DNA from: Prochlorococcus sp. AG-355-O17
GTDB lineage: Bacteria > Cyanobacteriota > Cyanobacteriia > PCC-6307 > Cyanobiaceae
NCBI GenBank assembly: GCA_003280655.1
Contig: QCEK01000003.1
Location: 89,459-153,458, forward strand
Reading direction: 5' to 3'
DNA: 64,000 bases
The notes beneath the pieces were generated by a model that was given only the letters and a program-made list of their open reading frames with translations, did no database searches and had not been told where the DNA came from. This document shows, one piece after another, positions 44,077-56,175 of the stretch; within the stretch, counting starts at the first letter, position 1, and every line of letters begins with the position of its first letter. The translations under genes were made by a program, and so were the position numbers.

Positions 44077-45489
44077 ATGAAAAATGATTTAAACTTAACA
44101 GATTTTTTAAAAGATGTATTTTCCTCTTTCGATAAGAAAGTTGAAAATTCTGGATTAGTAAGTATTTGTGTTGAGATTCCTTGTATTGATTTATTTCAAG
44201 TTTATGAATTGTTAGTAAATAAATATCCGTTTTCTTCATTTTGGGAGGAATCTGATGGCATTTCATATATAGCTTTCGAGAAGTGTAAATATGTTACTCT
44301 GGATGGCCCAAAAAGATTTGAGGTAGCAAAAGAGTTTAATTCTGAGAATTTTAAAAATTTAATTAACTTAACTAATGAATCGCATAATTCTGCACTGTCA
44401 AAAATAATTTATTTGTTTTCTTTCTCTGAAAATTTAAATAATAAGAATTTACCTTCAGATATCCCTAGTTTGGAAGCCATTTTGCCAAAAATATTAATTA
44501 CTAAAAGTGGCAAGAATTGCTGGTTAAGAATCAATGGTCATGTTGAAGGTAAATCATCATTAAGAATATTAATTGAAGAAATATGGACAATTAGAAATCA
44601 AGTTATTAATTCTGGCTCAGAATTAATAAAATCATCTGGCTTAAAAACTAGTTTTGATTCCCCTTTTATTGATGATTTTTCACGCTCCTTAGAAACTTCT
44701 AAAACAAACATGAAAAAAGTAGTAAATAGAGGCATTCAATTAGTAGAGAAAGATATTCTCGAAAAGATAGTTTTAGCGAATAGGATAAAAATAAAACTTA
44801 AAAATAAATTAGATTTAGTAAAAATTTTAAAAAGATTTAAAAAGAAGCAACCAAATACATGTAGATACGTTTGGAAAAGGAATAGTAAGGATATTTTGTT
44901 TGGAGCATCTCCAGAAAAATTATTTTCTTTCTCTAAACCTAATTTAACTTTAGAGGCTCTTGCAGGAACTATCTCTACTAATTCAAATTTTAAGAAACTC
45001 CTAAAAAGTACTAAAGACTTAAAGGAACATAATTATGTAATACAACATTTGATTAAGTCTTTAGAAGTTTCAAAAATAACAAACTTTAAAAAAAGTGATA
45101 TCAAGGTAAATTCATTTGGAGATATTTCTCATTTGCAAACACTCATTTTCTCTAAAGTTGAAAATATTTGTCCTTTTGAATTGCTTAAAAACTTACATCC
45201 ATCTCCAGCTGTTTGTGGATACCCAAAAAATGCAGCATTGGATTGGATAAATACTCTTGAGTCTTTTCCTAGAGGAAATTATGCTTCTCCAATGGGTTGG
45301 GTTGATTCATCAGGCAATGCTTCATTTCTTTTGGCAATAAGAGGCGCAAGATGTATTGAAGAAAATATTGAATTTACTGCAGGTTCAGGTATAGTTTCTG
45401 GCTCCATTTTAGAGAAAGAAATAGATGAGATTAAATTAAAATTTGAATCTATAGTAAAACAGATATTTTGCGCTAATAATCCTAGATAA
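44077..45489 (+). CDS. menF: Isochorismate synthase
   Basis: Chorismate-binding motifs [63 protein letters not shown]. Confidence 0.92.
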   Translation: MKNDLNLTDFLKDVFSSFDKKVENSGLVSICVEIPCIDLFQVYELLVNKYPFSSFWEESDGISYIAFEKCKYVTLDGPKRFEVAKEFNSENFKNLINLTNESHNSALSKIIYLFSFSENLNNKNLPSDIPSLEAILPKILITKSGKNCWLRINGHVEGKSSLRILIEEIWTIRNQVINSGSELIKSSGLKTSFDSPFIDDFSRSLETSKTNMKKVVNRGIQLVEKDILEKIVLANRIKIKLKNKLDLVKILKRFKKKQPNTCRYVWKRNSKDILFGASPEKLFSFSKPNLTLEALAGTISTNSNFKKLLKSTKDLKEHNYVIQHLIKSLEVSKITNFKKSDIKVNSFGDISHLQTLIFSKVENICPFELLKNLHPSPAVCGYPKNAALDWINTLESFPRGNYASPMGWVDSSGNASFLLAIRGARCIEENIEFTAGSGIVSGSILEKEIDEIKLKFESIVKQIFCANNPR

Positions 45490-46405
45490 TTTCTACTAAT
45501 TTTTCAATAACTTCCTCTGAAACATTTTTATTGGATAAATTTTCTATTTCTCTTAAACCTGTTGGACTGGTTACATTAATCTCGCTAAGCATTCCATTTA
45601 TTACATCAATACCTACAAAAAATAAACCCTCATCTTTGAAGTGTTGAGATAATTCTGAGCAGATACTTTTTTCTTTTTCTGTTAATAATGTAGGTTCAGC
45701 CTTGCCTCCCATCGCTAAATTACTCCTAAAATCGCCTCCTTGAGGAATCCTATTTATTGATCCAATTGCTTCTCCGTTTACGATAATTATTCTTTTATCA
45801 CCCTCTATGACTTCAGGAATAAATTTTTGCATCATAACGGGTAATTCTTCTTGAGAAGTGATTAATTCAATGATTGATTTAATTCCTGGAGAATTTTTAT
45901 TTATCCTTATAACACCTAGACCACCTTTTCCTCCAAGAGGTTTTATGACTACTTCATTATTTATATTCGCAAAATTAATAAGATCTTTTACCTTACTCGC
46001 AACTATTGTAGGTGCCATTAAGTGGCTGTATCTTAAAGCACCTAGCTTTTCATTCCACGCTCTTAACGATGAGGGTTTGTTAATTACTTTTACTCCTTTT
46101 CTTTCGGCAACTTCTAAAAGATGGGTTGCATATAAATAAGCCTCATTTACAGGAGGATCTTTTCTCATCCAAATGCAATTAAATTCGGCGAGAGGGATGC
46201 AATCATTCTCTTTGAAAGAAATCCACGGAATTACTTCAACTTTTACGGAAGATGCCCATACTTCATCACCTCTAGCCTCCAGGTCTTGAGGAGTACAACT
46301 CCAGATTTCAATATTTTTTTTTGATGATGCTTGCATTAAAGCAGCAGTTGAATCTTTTAAGGGATTTATATTTTTAATTGGATCTATTACGAATAGAAAT
46401 TTCAT
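45482..46405 (-). CDS. gshB: Glutathione synthetase
   Basis: [43 protein letters not shown]. Confidence 0.95.
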   Translation of the reverse strand: MKFLFVIDPIKNINPLKDSTAALMQASSKKNIEIWSCTPQDLEARGDEVWASSVKVEVIPWISFKENDCIPLAEFNCIWMRKDPPVNEAYLYATHLLEVAERKGVKVINKPSSLRAWNEKLGALRYSHLMAPTIVASKVKDLINFANINNEVVIKPLGGKGGLGVIRINKNSPGIKSIIELITSQEELPVMMQKFIPEVIEGDKRIIIVNGEAIGSINRIPQGGDFRSNLAMGGKAEPTLLTEKEKSICSELSQHFKDEGLFFVGIDVINGMLSEINVTSPTGLREIENLSNKNVSEEVIEKLVEII

Positions 46406-46410
46406 AAGAT

Positions 46411-46665
46411 CTAGTTTAATAATGCTTCTAATTTATTTTCATTTTCTAATTCGTAAAGATCATCGCAGCCTCCGATACCCTCATTATCTATAAATATTTG
46501 TGGTAATGTTCTTCTACCATCAGCTCTTTCAATCATCAATGCTCTGGCATCTTCGTCACCATCTATTTTGTATTCTGTAAAATTTACATTTTTTTTCTTG
46601 AGTAGTGATTTTGCTCGAATACAGAATGGGCAATATTGCCAAGTATAAATTTCAACTTTGGACAT
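46411..46665 (-). CDS. grxC: Glutaredoxin
   Basis: [37 protein letters not shown]. Confidence 0.95.
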   Translation of the reverse strand: MSKVEIYTWQYCPFCIRAKSLLKKKNVNFTEYKIDGDEDARALMIERADGRRTLPQIFIDNEGIGGCDDLYELENENKLEALLN

Positions 46666-46741
46666 TTTTTTAAAATAATACTTAGTTTATACTATTAAAC
46701 AAAAGTGCTTGTTAGATTATAAATAACGATTAAATTCTATT

Positions 46742-47864
46742 TTGATAGATATTACAGATTTCAAAAAAGATCTTTCGGAACTAACAGAGCGCCTGGGTAA
46801 TGCTCAGGATTGTCTTTGACGTTCCAAGATTAAAAGCGAAAAGGAAAGAGTTAGAGCAAATTTCTGCTCAGCCTGAATTTTGGGAAAATCAAGAAGAAGC
46901 TAAAAAGCAAATGTTAATCCTTGATGATGTCAAAGCACAACTCGAATTGTTAGATAAATGGAAAACTTTTATTTCTGATGCTAATGCCTCTCTTGAGCTT
47001 TATTCTCTAGAACCCGAAGAGGAAATGATTTTAGAATCGCAGCTGGGATTAAAGAAATTAAGAGAGAATTTGGATAAATGGGAATTTGAAAGATTGTTAT
47101 GTGGTGAATACGATAAGGAAGGAGCAGTAGTTTCTATAAACGCAGGTGCGGGTGGAACAGATGCGCAGGATTGGGTAGAGATATTATTAAGAATGTACTC
47201 AAGATGGGCCGATAATAATCAAATGAGCCTTGTTATTAATGAATTATCTCAAGGAGAAGAAGCAGGTATTAAAAGTGTAACGTTCGAAATTGATGGACAA
47301 TATGCATATGGCTATCTGCAACATGAAAAAGGAACTCATAGATTAGTAAGAATTTCTCCTTTTAATGCCAATGGCAAAAGACAAACCAGCTTTGCCGGGG
47401 TAGAGGTTATGCCAAAATTAGATGATAATATTTCACTTGATATACCTGAAAAAGATTTAGAAATTACAACGAGTAGATCCGGTGGAGCTGGAGGACAAAA
47501 TGTTAATAAAGTAGAAACAGCAGTGAGAATTGTTCATTTGCCTTCAGGGATTTCAGTAAGATGTACTCAAGAAAGATCTCAATTACAAAATAAAGAAAAA
47601 GCTATGTTACTTCTAAAGTCTAAACTATTAGTGATTGCTAAAGAACAACGAGCTGCTGAAGTCGCTGATATTAAAGGTGATATTGTGGAAGCTGCATGGG
47701 GCAATCAAATAAGAAATTATGTTTTCCATCCCTATCAAATGGTAAAAGATCTTAGGACTATGCAGGAGACTAACGAGTTAGATAGTGTTTTAGATGGTGG
47801 ACTTGAACCATTTATTCATGAATTATTACGTATGAATATTTCTTCTAATGAATCTATTGAATAA
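46742..47864 (+). CDS. prfB: Peptide chain release factor 2, expressed via +1 programmed frameshift (46814-46820 CTT-TGA-C)
   Basis: Frame 0 from TTG 46742: (M)[27 protein letters not shown]; +1 frame continues [14 protein letters not shown]...; GGQ motif [11 protein letters not shown]. Confidence 0.9.
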
Positions 47865-47867
47865 CTA

Positions 47868-48050
47868 ATGGAAAATAAAAACGAAATTTTAGAAAAAAAA
47901 GTTTCTCCTCCAAGCTTTATAAAGCTTGCTATGAGAAATATGGTCAGGAAAGGCTCAAAAAGTATTTCTCATTTTTCAATAACCTTTCTAGTTTTAATTG
48001 GGATATTAATACTTGTGGCCACAATAGGTAAGCCCAATATTCCAGTTTAA
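47868..48050 (+). CDS. Small membrane protein, DUF3285-like
   Basis: SPPSFIKLAMRNMVRKGSKS...single TM, 60 aa. Confidence 0.75.
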   Translation: MENKNEILEKKVSPPSFIKLAMRNMVRKGSKSISHFSITFLVLIGILILVATIGKPNIPV

Positions 48051-48056
48051 GAATGT

Positions 48057-48596
48057 ATGAAAGAAAAAATTATTTCTGAAATAAATTTAGATTTGGTTTT
48101 TCAATGTAATGATTTCTCTCAATTTTCAAATAAGTTAAAAAATACTAAAACTCATCTTATTTTTGAATCTATTTTTTGGGAGAAAGTTTTTTTATCTTGG
48201 ATAAATACAATATTAAAAAAAGAGGATTATGAATTACCAAATTATATTTTTGAAAAAAAATCTTTTTCATTAGGCTTACAGATAATAACTAATCAAGAAA
48301 TTGCTTCTTTGAATAAGAAATGGATGCAAAAAAATGGTCCAACTGATGTTCTATCTTTTCCAATTATTTCTGATGAATCTCTAAATAATTTAGATCATAT
48401 AGAGTTGGGAGATATTTTTATATCATTAGAGATGGCACTTGAGCAATCTTATGAATATAAACATTCAATTTATAGAGAGATGATCTGGTTGGCTAGTCAT
48501 GGATTTTTACATCTTTTGGGATGGGAACATAATAATGAGCATGATTTAGAAAATATGTTAAATTTCCAAGAATATTTAATTACTCGATTAGATTAA
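48057..48596 (+). CDS. ybeY: rRNA maturation endoribonuclease YbeY
   Basis: [21 protein letters not shown] (HGxLHxxGxDH-like). Confidence 0.95.
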   Translation: MKEKIISEINLDLVFQCNDFSQFSNKLKNTKTHLIFESIFWEKVFLSWINTILKKEDYELPNYIFEKKSFSLGLQIITNQEIASLNKKWMQKNGPTDVLSFPIISDESLNNLDHIELGDIFISLEMALEQSYEYKHSIYREMIWLASHGFLHLLGWEHNNEHDLENMLNFQEYLITRLD

Positions 48597-48602
48597 AAAT
48601 CA

Positions 48603-49013
48603 ATGGAAAAAAAAATAAACTATTTAGAAAATAGAAAAGAATCATACAAAACTTCTAGTAATGTATTTATAAGTTTTAAGTATGCTTTCAGTGGTATTAG
48701 TTATGTATTAAAAACTTCAAGAAATTTTAAAATTCAATTAATTTTTGCAGTTACAAGTTTAATAATTGGTTTTTTACTCAAAATTAGTCTAAGTAATTAT
48801 GTTATTTTGATTGCAACAATAATGTCTGTTTTAATATTAGAAATATTGAACACATCTATTGAATCAATCGTTGATTTAGTAATGAAAAAAGAATTTAGTA
48901 TTTTGGCTAAAATTTCAAAAGATACTTCTGCAGGAGCAGTATTATTAGCTTCCATTAATTCTGTTATTATTGCTGTATATATCTTTGTTCCTAAAATAAA
49001 GTTGTTATTTTAA
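48603..49013 (+). CDS. dgkA: Diacylglycerol kinase (DgkA family)
   Basis: NFKIQLIFA, LEILNTSIESIVDLV, KDTSAGAVLLAS. Confidence 0.92.
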   Translation: MEKKINYLENRKESYKTSSNVFISFKYAFSGISYVLKTSRNFKIQLIFAVTSLIIGFLLKISLSNYVILIATIMSVLILEILNTSIESIVDLVMKKEFSILAKISKDTSAGAVLLASINSVIIAVYIFVPKIKLLF

Positions 49014-49025
49014 ATCCATATAAAT

Positions 49026-49622
49026 ATGTTTCTTGTTATTGATAATTACGATAGTTTTACTTATAACCTTGTTCAATATTTAGGAGAACTTTCAGTTGAC
49101 CATGAAATAACTAAAGAATTAATAGTTAAAAGAAATGATGAAATTACTCTAGAAGAAATTATCAAACTAAATCCTGGTGGAATTCTCTTATCTCCAGGTC
49201 CAGGTAATCCAGATCAATCTGGAATTTGTCTGCCAATTCTAAAAAAATTATCTAAAAATATTCCGACCTTGGGAGTTTGTTTAGGTCATCAAGCTTTAGC
49301 CCAAGCTTTTGGAGGTAAGGTTATAGTTGGGAAAGAACTTATGCATGGTAAGACATCCAAAATATTTCATAATCAAAAAGGATTGTTTAAAGATATCGAG
49401 ACTCCATTTGTGGCTACTAGATACCATAGTCTTATAGTTGATTCAAGATCTTTACCATCTTGTTTCGACATAACTGCGACTTTAGAAGACTCAACAATTA
49501 TGGCTATCTCTCATAAAGAATATAAACATTTACATGGGGTACAGTTCCATCCTGAAAGTGTGTTGACGCAATTTGGTCATAAATTAATTAGTAATTTTCT
49601 AAAAATGGCTGAACAAAAGTAA
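49026..49622 (+). CDS. trpG: Anthranilate/aminodeoxychorismate synthase glutamine amidotransferase
   Basis: DNYDSFTYNLVQYLGEL, GVCLGHQALA, GVQFHPESVLT. Confidence 0.93.
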   Translation: MFLVIDNYDSFTYNLVQYLGELSVDHEITKELIVKRNDEITLEEIIKLNPGGILLSPGPGNPDQSGICLPILKKLSKNIPTLGVCLGHQALAQAFGGKVIVGKELMHGKTSKIFHNQKGLFKDIETPFVATRYHSLIVDSRSLPSCFDITATLEDSTIMAISHKEYKHLHGVQFHPESVLTQFGHKLISNFLKMAEQK

Positions 49623-49642
49623 AATAAAAAAAAATTAATATT

Positions 49643-50368
49643 ATGATTTCTCAAATTAAAAACTTTTTATTTTTGATATTAGTTAGCTCCTTTTTACCTA
49701 CCTCATTATTGGCAAGGAACTTAGGAATAAAAAGTTTGGGACATAGTAGTTTTTTAATTACTAGTGCAGATAAATCTATTCTTATAAATCCCTTTAAAGC
49801 AATAGGTTGTGCAAGTAATTTAAAGGAGCCAAAAGAAGTCAATGTAGATTTTATTTTGGCTAGTTCTAGGCTTCCAGATGAAGGATATAACCCTAATGAT
49901 CAATTAATGTTCGTTGAGCCAGGAATCTATCAATTTGAGGATATTTTATTAAATGGAATTTCTGTACCACATGACAGAGTAGATGGAAGAAGATTTGGGA
50001 TGGCAACTGTTTGGAGTTGGGAGCAGAATGATCTTAAAATTGTTCATATGGGAGGAGCTGCTGGTGATATTGATATAAACAGTCAAATTATTTTGTCTAG
50101 TCCAGATATATTGTTTATTTCAATTGGAGGAGGAGTAAAATCTTACAATGGTAAAGAAGCCTCAAAAATAGTTAAGCTTCTAAAACCTAATGTAGTTATT
50201 CCTGTTCACTTTGAACGCGGCAAAAAAATTAATAAAGAATGTGATTTCTCAAATGCTGATTTATTTATCGAAAATATGAAAGATTTTAAAGTAAAATATG
50301 TTGGAAAAGATTTTCAAATAAAACCTAAAAGAATCGATCAAAATACAATTTATATTTTCAGTAATTAA
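49643..50368 (+). CDS. Metallo-beta-lactamase-fold hydrolase (UlaG-like) with signal peptide-like N-terminus
   Basis: LGHSSFLITSADKSILINPF, VVIPVHFERG. Confidence 0.8.
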   Translation: MISQIKNFLFLILVSSFLPTSLLARNLGIKSLGHSSFLITSADKSILINPFKAIGCASNLKEPKEVNVDFILASSRLPDEGYNPNDQLMFVEPGIYQFEDILLNGISVPHDRVDGRRFGMATVWSWEQNDLKIVHMGGAAGDIDINSQIILSSPDILFISIGGGVKSYNGKEASKIVKLLKPNVVIPVHFERGKKINKECDFSNADLFIENMKDFKVKYVGKDFQIKPKRIDQNTIYIFSN

Positions 50369-51474
50369 TTTTTTAAATCTAATATCTTGTAATTGTCCCA
50401 GAAAAAAATCATTTGTTCTTTAGTTCCAATACTAACCCTTATAGAATTACCGATATCTTTTTTGTTTTCCATACTTCTAATAAGAATACCTTTTTCTCTC
50501 ATCTGTTGTATTAAGATTTTAGGATCTTTTTTTGGCCAAATTAAGAAATAATTACCTCCACTAAAGTGAGTTCTGATTTTTGTTGATTTAAATTTATTTA
50601 AAATCCATTCCCTCGCCTTTTTTACTTCTAAAACATAATTATCAATATATGATTTGTCTTTAAGTGCTGCTAATGCAGCTGTTATAGCAAAGCTGTTTAC
50701 ATCATATGGTCCTGTAACTTTATTAATGTACTGAATTAAACTTTTATTGCCAAAAGTAAAACCTATTCTTAAACCAGCTAGACCTGCAGTTTTTGAAAGA
50801 GATTGGATTATTAGTATATTTTTATTCTTTTCAAAATCTATCGATTCAAGAAGACTATCTCCATTAAATTTTTCGTATAGTTCATCAACAACTATTAATG
50901 AATCGTTATTGATATTGGCTAAATTAATTATTTCATGAGAGCTTAGAACAGTTCCTGTTGGATTATTTGGATTACAAATAAATATTAACTTTGGATTATG
51001 CTTTATTATTTTTCCCCTAAATTCTTCGATGGGGAATAGAAAATTTTCTCCAATGTAAGAACAACTTATTTTTTTCATTCCTCGGATTTCTGCACAAGGA
51101 GAATAGTAACCAAAAGTTGGATTTGTGGTTAGAAATATCTGATCTTTTTCTCCAAAGCAATTGAAAATTGCATTTATTGCTGCATCTGCTCCATTGAAAA
51201 TTCCGATTTCATCATTACCAAATTTTCTTGAATCAAGATATTTATCACATAAAAATTTTTTTAAAAAATTATATTCTGGATAAATTGAAATCTCATCTAA
51301 TTTTATCGCTTGTAATGCCTCTAAAACTTTAGGACTTGGACCTAAAGTATTTTCATTAAAGTCTAAGCGGAGTAAATTTCTTCTATTTTCTAAAGGTGCA
51401 GAGTAAGACTTCATATTTATTATTTCTTCTCTTGGTTTTGGGAAAAGATTATTTAATGGATCAAAATCATTCAT
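50365..51474 (-). CDS. Class I/II aminotransferase (HisC-like histidinol-phosphate aminotransferase)
   Basis: RLDFNENTLGPSPKVLEAL, CNPNNPTGTVLS, QSLSKTAGLAGLRIGF. Confidence 0.88.
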   Translation of the reverse strand: MNDFDPLNNLFPKPREEIINMKSYSAPLENRRNLLRLDFNENTLGPSPKVLEALQAIKLDEISIYPEYNFLKKFLCDKYLDSRKFGNDEIGIFNGADAAINAIFNCFGEKDQIFLTTNPTFGYYSPCAEIRGMKKISCSYIGENFLFPIEEFRGKIIKHNPKLIFICNPNNPTGTVLSSHEIINLANINNDSLIVVDELYEKFNGDSLLESIDFEKNKNILIIQSLSKTAGLAGLRIGFTFGNKSLIQYINKVTGPYDVNSFAITAALAALKDKSYIDNYVLEVKKAREWILNKFKSTKIRTHFSGGNYFLIWPKKDPKILIQQMREKGILIRSMENKKDIGNSIRVSIGTKEQMIFFWDNYKILDLKN

Positions 51475-53288
51475 TACATTCTTTCTAAAGTTTCAATTCC
51501 TAAAAGCTCTAAGCTTAATTTTAGTGTTTTTGCAGTTAGGTCACATAAATTAAGCCTAGAGATTTTTATATTTTTTTCTTCTTTGAGGATTGGAACTTGA
51601 TCATAGAATCTATTAAATGTCTGACATAGCTCGAACAGATAATTGCATAATCTATTTGGCATCAAGTCTTTTTCAATAGAAATTATGACTTCATCGAACC
51701 TAAGTAATTTTCTAATAAGTTTCCACTCAGATTTATGTTCATAATTTACGTACTGAAAATCTTTAGATTCATAAACAAAATCATTTTTTCTTTTAATTCC
51801 TAAAATTCTTACAAGTGTATATAACAAATAAGGAGCAGTATTACCATTAAGGGAAAGCATTTTATCAAAGCTAAATTGATAATTAGTAATCCTATTTTGA
51901 CTTAAATCTGCATACTTAACAGCTCCTAATCCAATAATTCTTGAAGTATTTGCTATAAACTCTTCGGTCTCATAACGATCTTCATCTTCTAATCTTTTCA
52001 ATAAATCTTCTTTTGCTCTTCTAACTGCTTCATTTAATAAATCTTTTAGGCGTATTGTTTCACCTTCTCTTGTCTTTAGTTTTTTGCCATCAATTCCTTG
52101 AACTAACCCAAAAGGGACATGGTCTACTTGACAATTTTCTGGGATCCATTTTGCTTTTTTTGCAACTTGAAAAACTCCAGCAAAATGATTTGCTTGCCCA
52201 TGATCAGTTACATAAATAATTCTTGAAGCATCATCGCCATTAGGAGGTTTATTGAATCTGTATCTTATAGCAGCAAGATCTGTGGTGGCATAATTAAATC
52301 CTCCATCTTTTTTTTGAATAATTAGCGGTAAAGGTTTGCCTTCTTTATTAGTTATCCCATCTAAAAATACACATTTTGCTCCTTGATCTTCTACTAATAT
52401 TTTTTCTAAATTCAAATCATCAATAACTGATTTTAAGAAGGGATTATAAAAAGATTCACCTCTTTCTTCTATTTTGATTTTTAAATTTTTATAGATTTCA
52501 TCAAATTCTTTCCTTGATTGATCACATAATAATTTCCAAGCTTTAATCGATTTAATATCTCCACTTTGTAACTTAACCACTTCTTCTCTAGATCTTTTTT
52601 GGAATTCAGGTTCGTTATCAAATCTTTTTTTTGATTCTTTATAAAATTCAACTAAATCACTTATCTTGATCTTTCCTATTTCTTCTAGATCATTTGAATA
52701 TAAATCTTTGAGCTGAGTAATAAGCATGCCAAATTGTGTTCCCCAATCACCAACATGATTGAGTCTTAATACTTCATAACCTCTTAACTCGAAAATTCTA
52801 GATATTGAGTCACCTATTATTGTTGATCTTAAATGCCCTACATGCATTTCTTTAGCAATATTAGGGCTAGAAAAATCTACAATAACTTTATTGGAAAAAT
52901 CACTATCTAAATCTTTTCTAATTAGAGGTATGCCAGCCCTATTGCATTGAATATTTGACTTAATTTCATTTATTAGAACCTCATCTTTTAATTTTATATT
53001 TATAAATCCAGGTCCAGCTATTTCTAGACTCTTACATAATTTTGCTATGCTTTTATTTTTATTTAAAAGGTTAATAAAATCATTAGAAATATCTCTTGGA
53101 TTCTTTTTATATATTTTAGATAAACTTAAACAAACATTACATTGATAATCACCAAATTCCTCTTTTGATGATTGTGTAATTAAATTCTTCCTAAGAATTT
53201 TGAATTCTCCTTTTTTATCATTTTTTTCAAGACTATCTAAAAGAGATTGTTCAAATTGTTTTGTTAATTCTTTAAAAATGATTAGCAT
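51474..53288 (-). CDS. argS: Arginyl-tRNA synthetase
   Basis: [23 protein letters not shown] (HIGH-type). Confidence 0.97.
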   Translation of the reverse strand: MLIIFKELTKQFEQSLLDSLEKNDKKGEFKILRKNLITQSSKEEFGDYQCNVCLSLSKIYKKNPRDISNDFINLLNKNKSIAKLCKSLEIAGPGFINIKLKDEVLINEIKSNIQCNRAGIPLIRKDLDSDFSNKVIVDFSSPNIAKEMHVGHLRSTIIGDSISRIFELRGYEVLRLNHVGDWGTQFGMLITQLKDLYSNDLEEIGKIKISDLVEFYKESKKRFDNEPEFQKRSREEVVKLQSGDIKSIKAWKLLCDQSRKEFDEIYKNLKIKIEERGESFYNPFLKSVIDDLNLEKILVEDQGAKCVFLDGITNKEGKPLPLIIQKKDGGFNYATTDLAAIRYRFNKPPNGDDASRIIYVTDHGQANHFAGVFQVAKKAKWIPENCQVDHVPFGLVQGIDGKKLKTREGETIRLKDLLNEAVRRAKEDLLKRLEDEDRYETEEFIANTSRIIGLGAVKYADLSQNRITNYQFSFDKMLSLNGNTAPYLLYTLVRILGIKRKNDFVYESKDFQYVNYEHKSEWKLIRKLLRFDEVIISIEKDLMPNRLCNYLFELCQTFNRFYDQVPILKEEKNIKISRLNLCDLTAKTLKLSLELLGIETLERM

Positions 53289-53315
53289 TAATTATTCAAT
53301 TATTTATCTATATGA

Positions 53316-54182
53316 TTAATTAATATAACGCATACTCAAATCAATCCAATTACTTTTGGTGATTGAAGAACTTGTTGAAATCAAATCAATACCTTTTATT
53401 AGATATTTACTAATTTCTTGCGGGTTTATTCCAGAAACTTCTATTATTAAATTTTTATTGACTTCTTTTTGTAGACTATTAATTGATAACTTTCTTAATT
53501 CTTTAACGTTTTTTTTGATTATTTCAGGACTAAGTTCATCTAATAAGACACTATCCGCTCCTGCTAATACTGCTTCTTTTGCCTGGTCGATATTCTCAGC
53601 TTCAATTATGATATGAGTTGTAAAAGGCGAATTTAGACGAATATTTTGTACTGCATTCTTAAGATTATCTGTCCATGCAATATGATTTTCTTTGATCATA
53701 GCAGCATCGTATAATCCCATTCTATGATTCACCCCACCTCCGCATTTGAAAGCATATTTTTCAAATATTCTTAAGCCAGGAGTCGTTTTCCTAGTATCTG
53801 CTAATTTTATATTTGTGCCTTCTAATTTATCTGTAAGATTCTTTGTATATGTTGATATTCCAGATAAATGCATTGCTATATTTAAGCTGATCCTTTCACT
53901 AGCGAGTAAACTTTTTGAAGGCCCATATATTTCTAAGAGTTTTTGATCTTTAACAAATTTATCTCCATCAGAGATATTAAATTTTGGACTGATTTTTAAA
54001 TCAATTTTTCTAAAAATTTCTTTTATAATTTCAACCCCGCAGAATATACCCTCTTCTTTTGCAATCCAATATGCATTACCATTCTCTTCTGTAATAGAGG
54101 AACTTGTAAGATCTCCCCTACCTATATCTTCATCGATCCAATTATCAATGATTTTACTTATTATTGGAGTATTTAAATCCAC
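53316..54182 (-). CDS. nadC: Nicotinate-nucleotide pyrophosphorylase
   Basis: EDIGRGDLTSS, ADTRKTTPGLRIFEKYAFKCGGGVNHRMGLYDA. Confidence 0.96.
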   Translation of the reverse strand: MDLNTPIISKIIDNWIDEDIGRGDLTSSSITEENGNAYWIAKEEGIFCGVEIIKEIFRKIDLKISPKFNISDGDKFVKDQKLLEIYGPSKSLLASERISLNIAMHLSGISTYTKNLTDKLEGTNIKLADTRKTTPGLRIFEKYAFKCGGGVNHRMGLYDAAMIKENHIAWTDNLKNAVQNIRLNSPFTTHIIIEAENIDQAKEAVLAGADSVLLDELSPEIIKKNVKELRKLSINSLQKEVNKNLIIEVSGINPQEISKYLIKGIDLISTSSSITKSNWIDLSMRYIN

Positions 54183-54264
54183 TAAACTAAGAAATAATTA
54201 ATTAATAAAAATTAAACTGAAGTTAGAGAATCAACTATATATCACTATGTAATTTAACTCAAAT

Positions 54265-55647
54265 TTATTTACCAATACAAAACTTAGAAAAAATATTATC
54301 TAGAAGTTCCTCTGTTAATTCTTGACCAGTTATTTTAGATAAGTTTTGAATTCCATCTCTCAGTTCAATTGATAACAAATCAAATGGCAATTTATTTTCA
54401 ATAATTTCATCAGTATCATTTAAATTAGATAAGCAAGCAGACAAATTTGTTAGATGTCTTTCGTTTAAAAATATATTGATATTTTCTACTTGTTTTAATC
54501 CGCATTTTTTTGTAATTGTTTCTATTAATAATCTTTCACCATCATTATTCTTAATACTCATAAGAATTGTGTTTTTTAACTCATTTGAATTAATATTTTT
54601 GCAATCAATTAAATCTTTTTTATTGCCCAAAATAGTAATTAATTTTTCTTTGGGAATTTCTTTTATTATTTTTTTGTCTTCTTCATTAAATCCTTCTTCA
54701 AGACTATAAATATAAATTATAAAATCTGACTCTTTTATTTTCCCAAAACTTTTTTTAATTCCAATACTTTCAATTTGTTCATGAGTTTCTCTTATGCCAG
54801 CAGTATCAATTATTTTCATTGGAATATCATTAATAGTTAAATTAACTTCAATAACATCTCTAGTTGTTCCAGGAATATTAGTTACGATTGCTTTCTCTTT
54901 TTTTGCAAGCAAATTTAATAAAGAGCTTTTACCAACATTTGTTTTACCTATAAGCGCAATGGATATTCCATTGTGAATATATGAATTTCTTTTTGCATTT
55001 TCTATAAGTAATTCTATTTTTTCTTTGACTTTTTTAATGTTTTTTAGATATTTGGTGTAATCAAAATCTGTGAAGTCTTCTTCAAAATCAACTCTCGCTT
55101 CTATTTCGCAAAGTTGATTTATAAGGTCATTTTTAATATCATCAATTTTTTTCTTTATTTCTCCTTGAACCCCGCTAAAGGCTAACTCTGCTGCTCTGGT
55201 ATTGCTTGCATTAATTAATTGATTAATCGACTCGGCTTGAGTAAGGTCTATTTTTCCATTAAGAAAAGCTCTTTGACTAAATTCTCCTGGGTTTGCAAGT
55301 CTAACTCTTGAATTACTAGATAATAATATCTTTAAAACTTTATTTACTATGATAATTCCGCCATGGCAGTGAAGTTCAACTACATCCTCTCCTGTGAAGC
55401 TATTTGGGGATTTCATCACTAAAATTAAAACCTCATCTATAAATTTATTTTGTTTATTTTCCTGAATAAAACCATGAAAAACCCTATGTGATTCCCATGC
55501 ACATTTAGATTTAGTTTGAACAATCTTTTTGCAAGAATTTATTGCGTCTTCCCCTGATACTCTTATTATCGCAACTCCTCCCTTCCCAATACTTATAGCT
55601 GAAGCAATTGCGGCTATCGTATCTTCTGTAGTAACTATCGAATCCAT
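54265..55647 (-). CDS. mnmE: tRNA modification GTPase MnmE
   Basis: [40 protein letters not shown]-terminal CIGK. Confidence 0.97.
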   Translation of the reverse strand: MDSIVTTEDTIAAIASAISIGKGGVAIIRVSGEDAINSCKKIVQTKSKCAWESHRVFHGFIQENKQNKFIDEVLILVMKSPNSFTGEDVVELHCHGGIIIVNKVLKILLSSNSRVRLANPGEFSQRAFLNGKIDLTQAESINQLINASNTRAAELAFSGVQGEIKKKIDDIKNDLINQLCEIEARVDFEEDFTDFDYTKYLKNIKKVKEKIELLIENAKRNSYIHNGISIALIGKTNVGKSSLLNLLAKKEKAIVTNIPGTTRDVIEVNLTINDIPMKIIDTAGIRETHEQIESIGIKKSFGKIKESDFIIYIYSLEEGFNEEDKKIIKEIPKEKLITILGNKKDLIDCKNINSNELKNTILMSIKNNDGERLLIETITKKCGLKQVENINIFLNERHLTNLSACLSNLNDTDEIIENKLPFDLLSIELRDGIQNLSKITGQELTEELLDNIFSKFCIGK

Positions 55648-55713
55648 CTCTCGCTTTGTTATGGATAATTAAGTAAGATTGTCAAGAATTTAATTTTGAA
55701 ATTTTCTTTCTGA

Positions 55714-56157
55714 ATGAGATTTAAAAGAGATATTACCTATAAGAAAATTCTATCATTATTTAGGAGTCAGAATGGAAGTCCTTTTTTTAATGCTAAAGGT
55801 TTAGCTATAGGGGTATTTAGTGGTTGCTTTCCTTTTTTTGGTTTTCAGACTTTAATGGGAGTATTTTTTGCGAAAATAGCTAAGGGAAATATTGTTCTAG
55901 CTGCAATTGGTACCTGGATCAGCAACCCTTTTACTTATATTCCACTTTATTATTTTAACTATAAAGTTGGTTCGATTTTTTTAAATAATCCTTCTAATAA
56001 AATTCTTGAAAAAAGTTTAGTTATTGATGACTTATGGAAACAAGGTAGAATTTTTTCCCTAAAATTACTCTTAGGTTCATTTTGTGTAGGTATTTTATTA
56101 GCTTTGATTTGCGGCAGTATTGTTTTCTTTATCTACAGGATAAAAAGTAAAAGATAG
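55714..56157 (+). CDS. DUF2062 membrane protein
   Basis: GSPFFNAKGLAIGVFSGCFPFFGFQTLMGVFFA. Confidence 0.85.
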   Translation: MRFKRDITYKKILSLFRSQNGSPFFNAKGLAIGVFSGCFPFFGFQTLMGVFFAKIAKGNIVLAAIGTWISNPFTYIPLYYFNYKVGSIFLNNPSNKILEKSLVIDDLWKQGRIFSLKLLLGSFCVGILLALICGSIVFFIYRIKSKR

Positions 56158-56175
56158 ATTGATCTGATTTTAAAA

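Noticed and set aside
46800-46817. ATG 46800 as true prfB start
   Set aside because: MLRIVF has no RF2 similarity, whereas the overlapping frame-0 peptide plus CTTTGAC explains the N-terminus.
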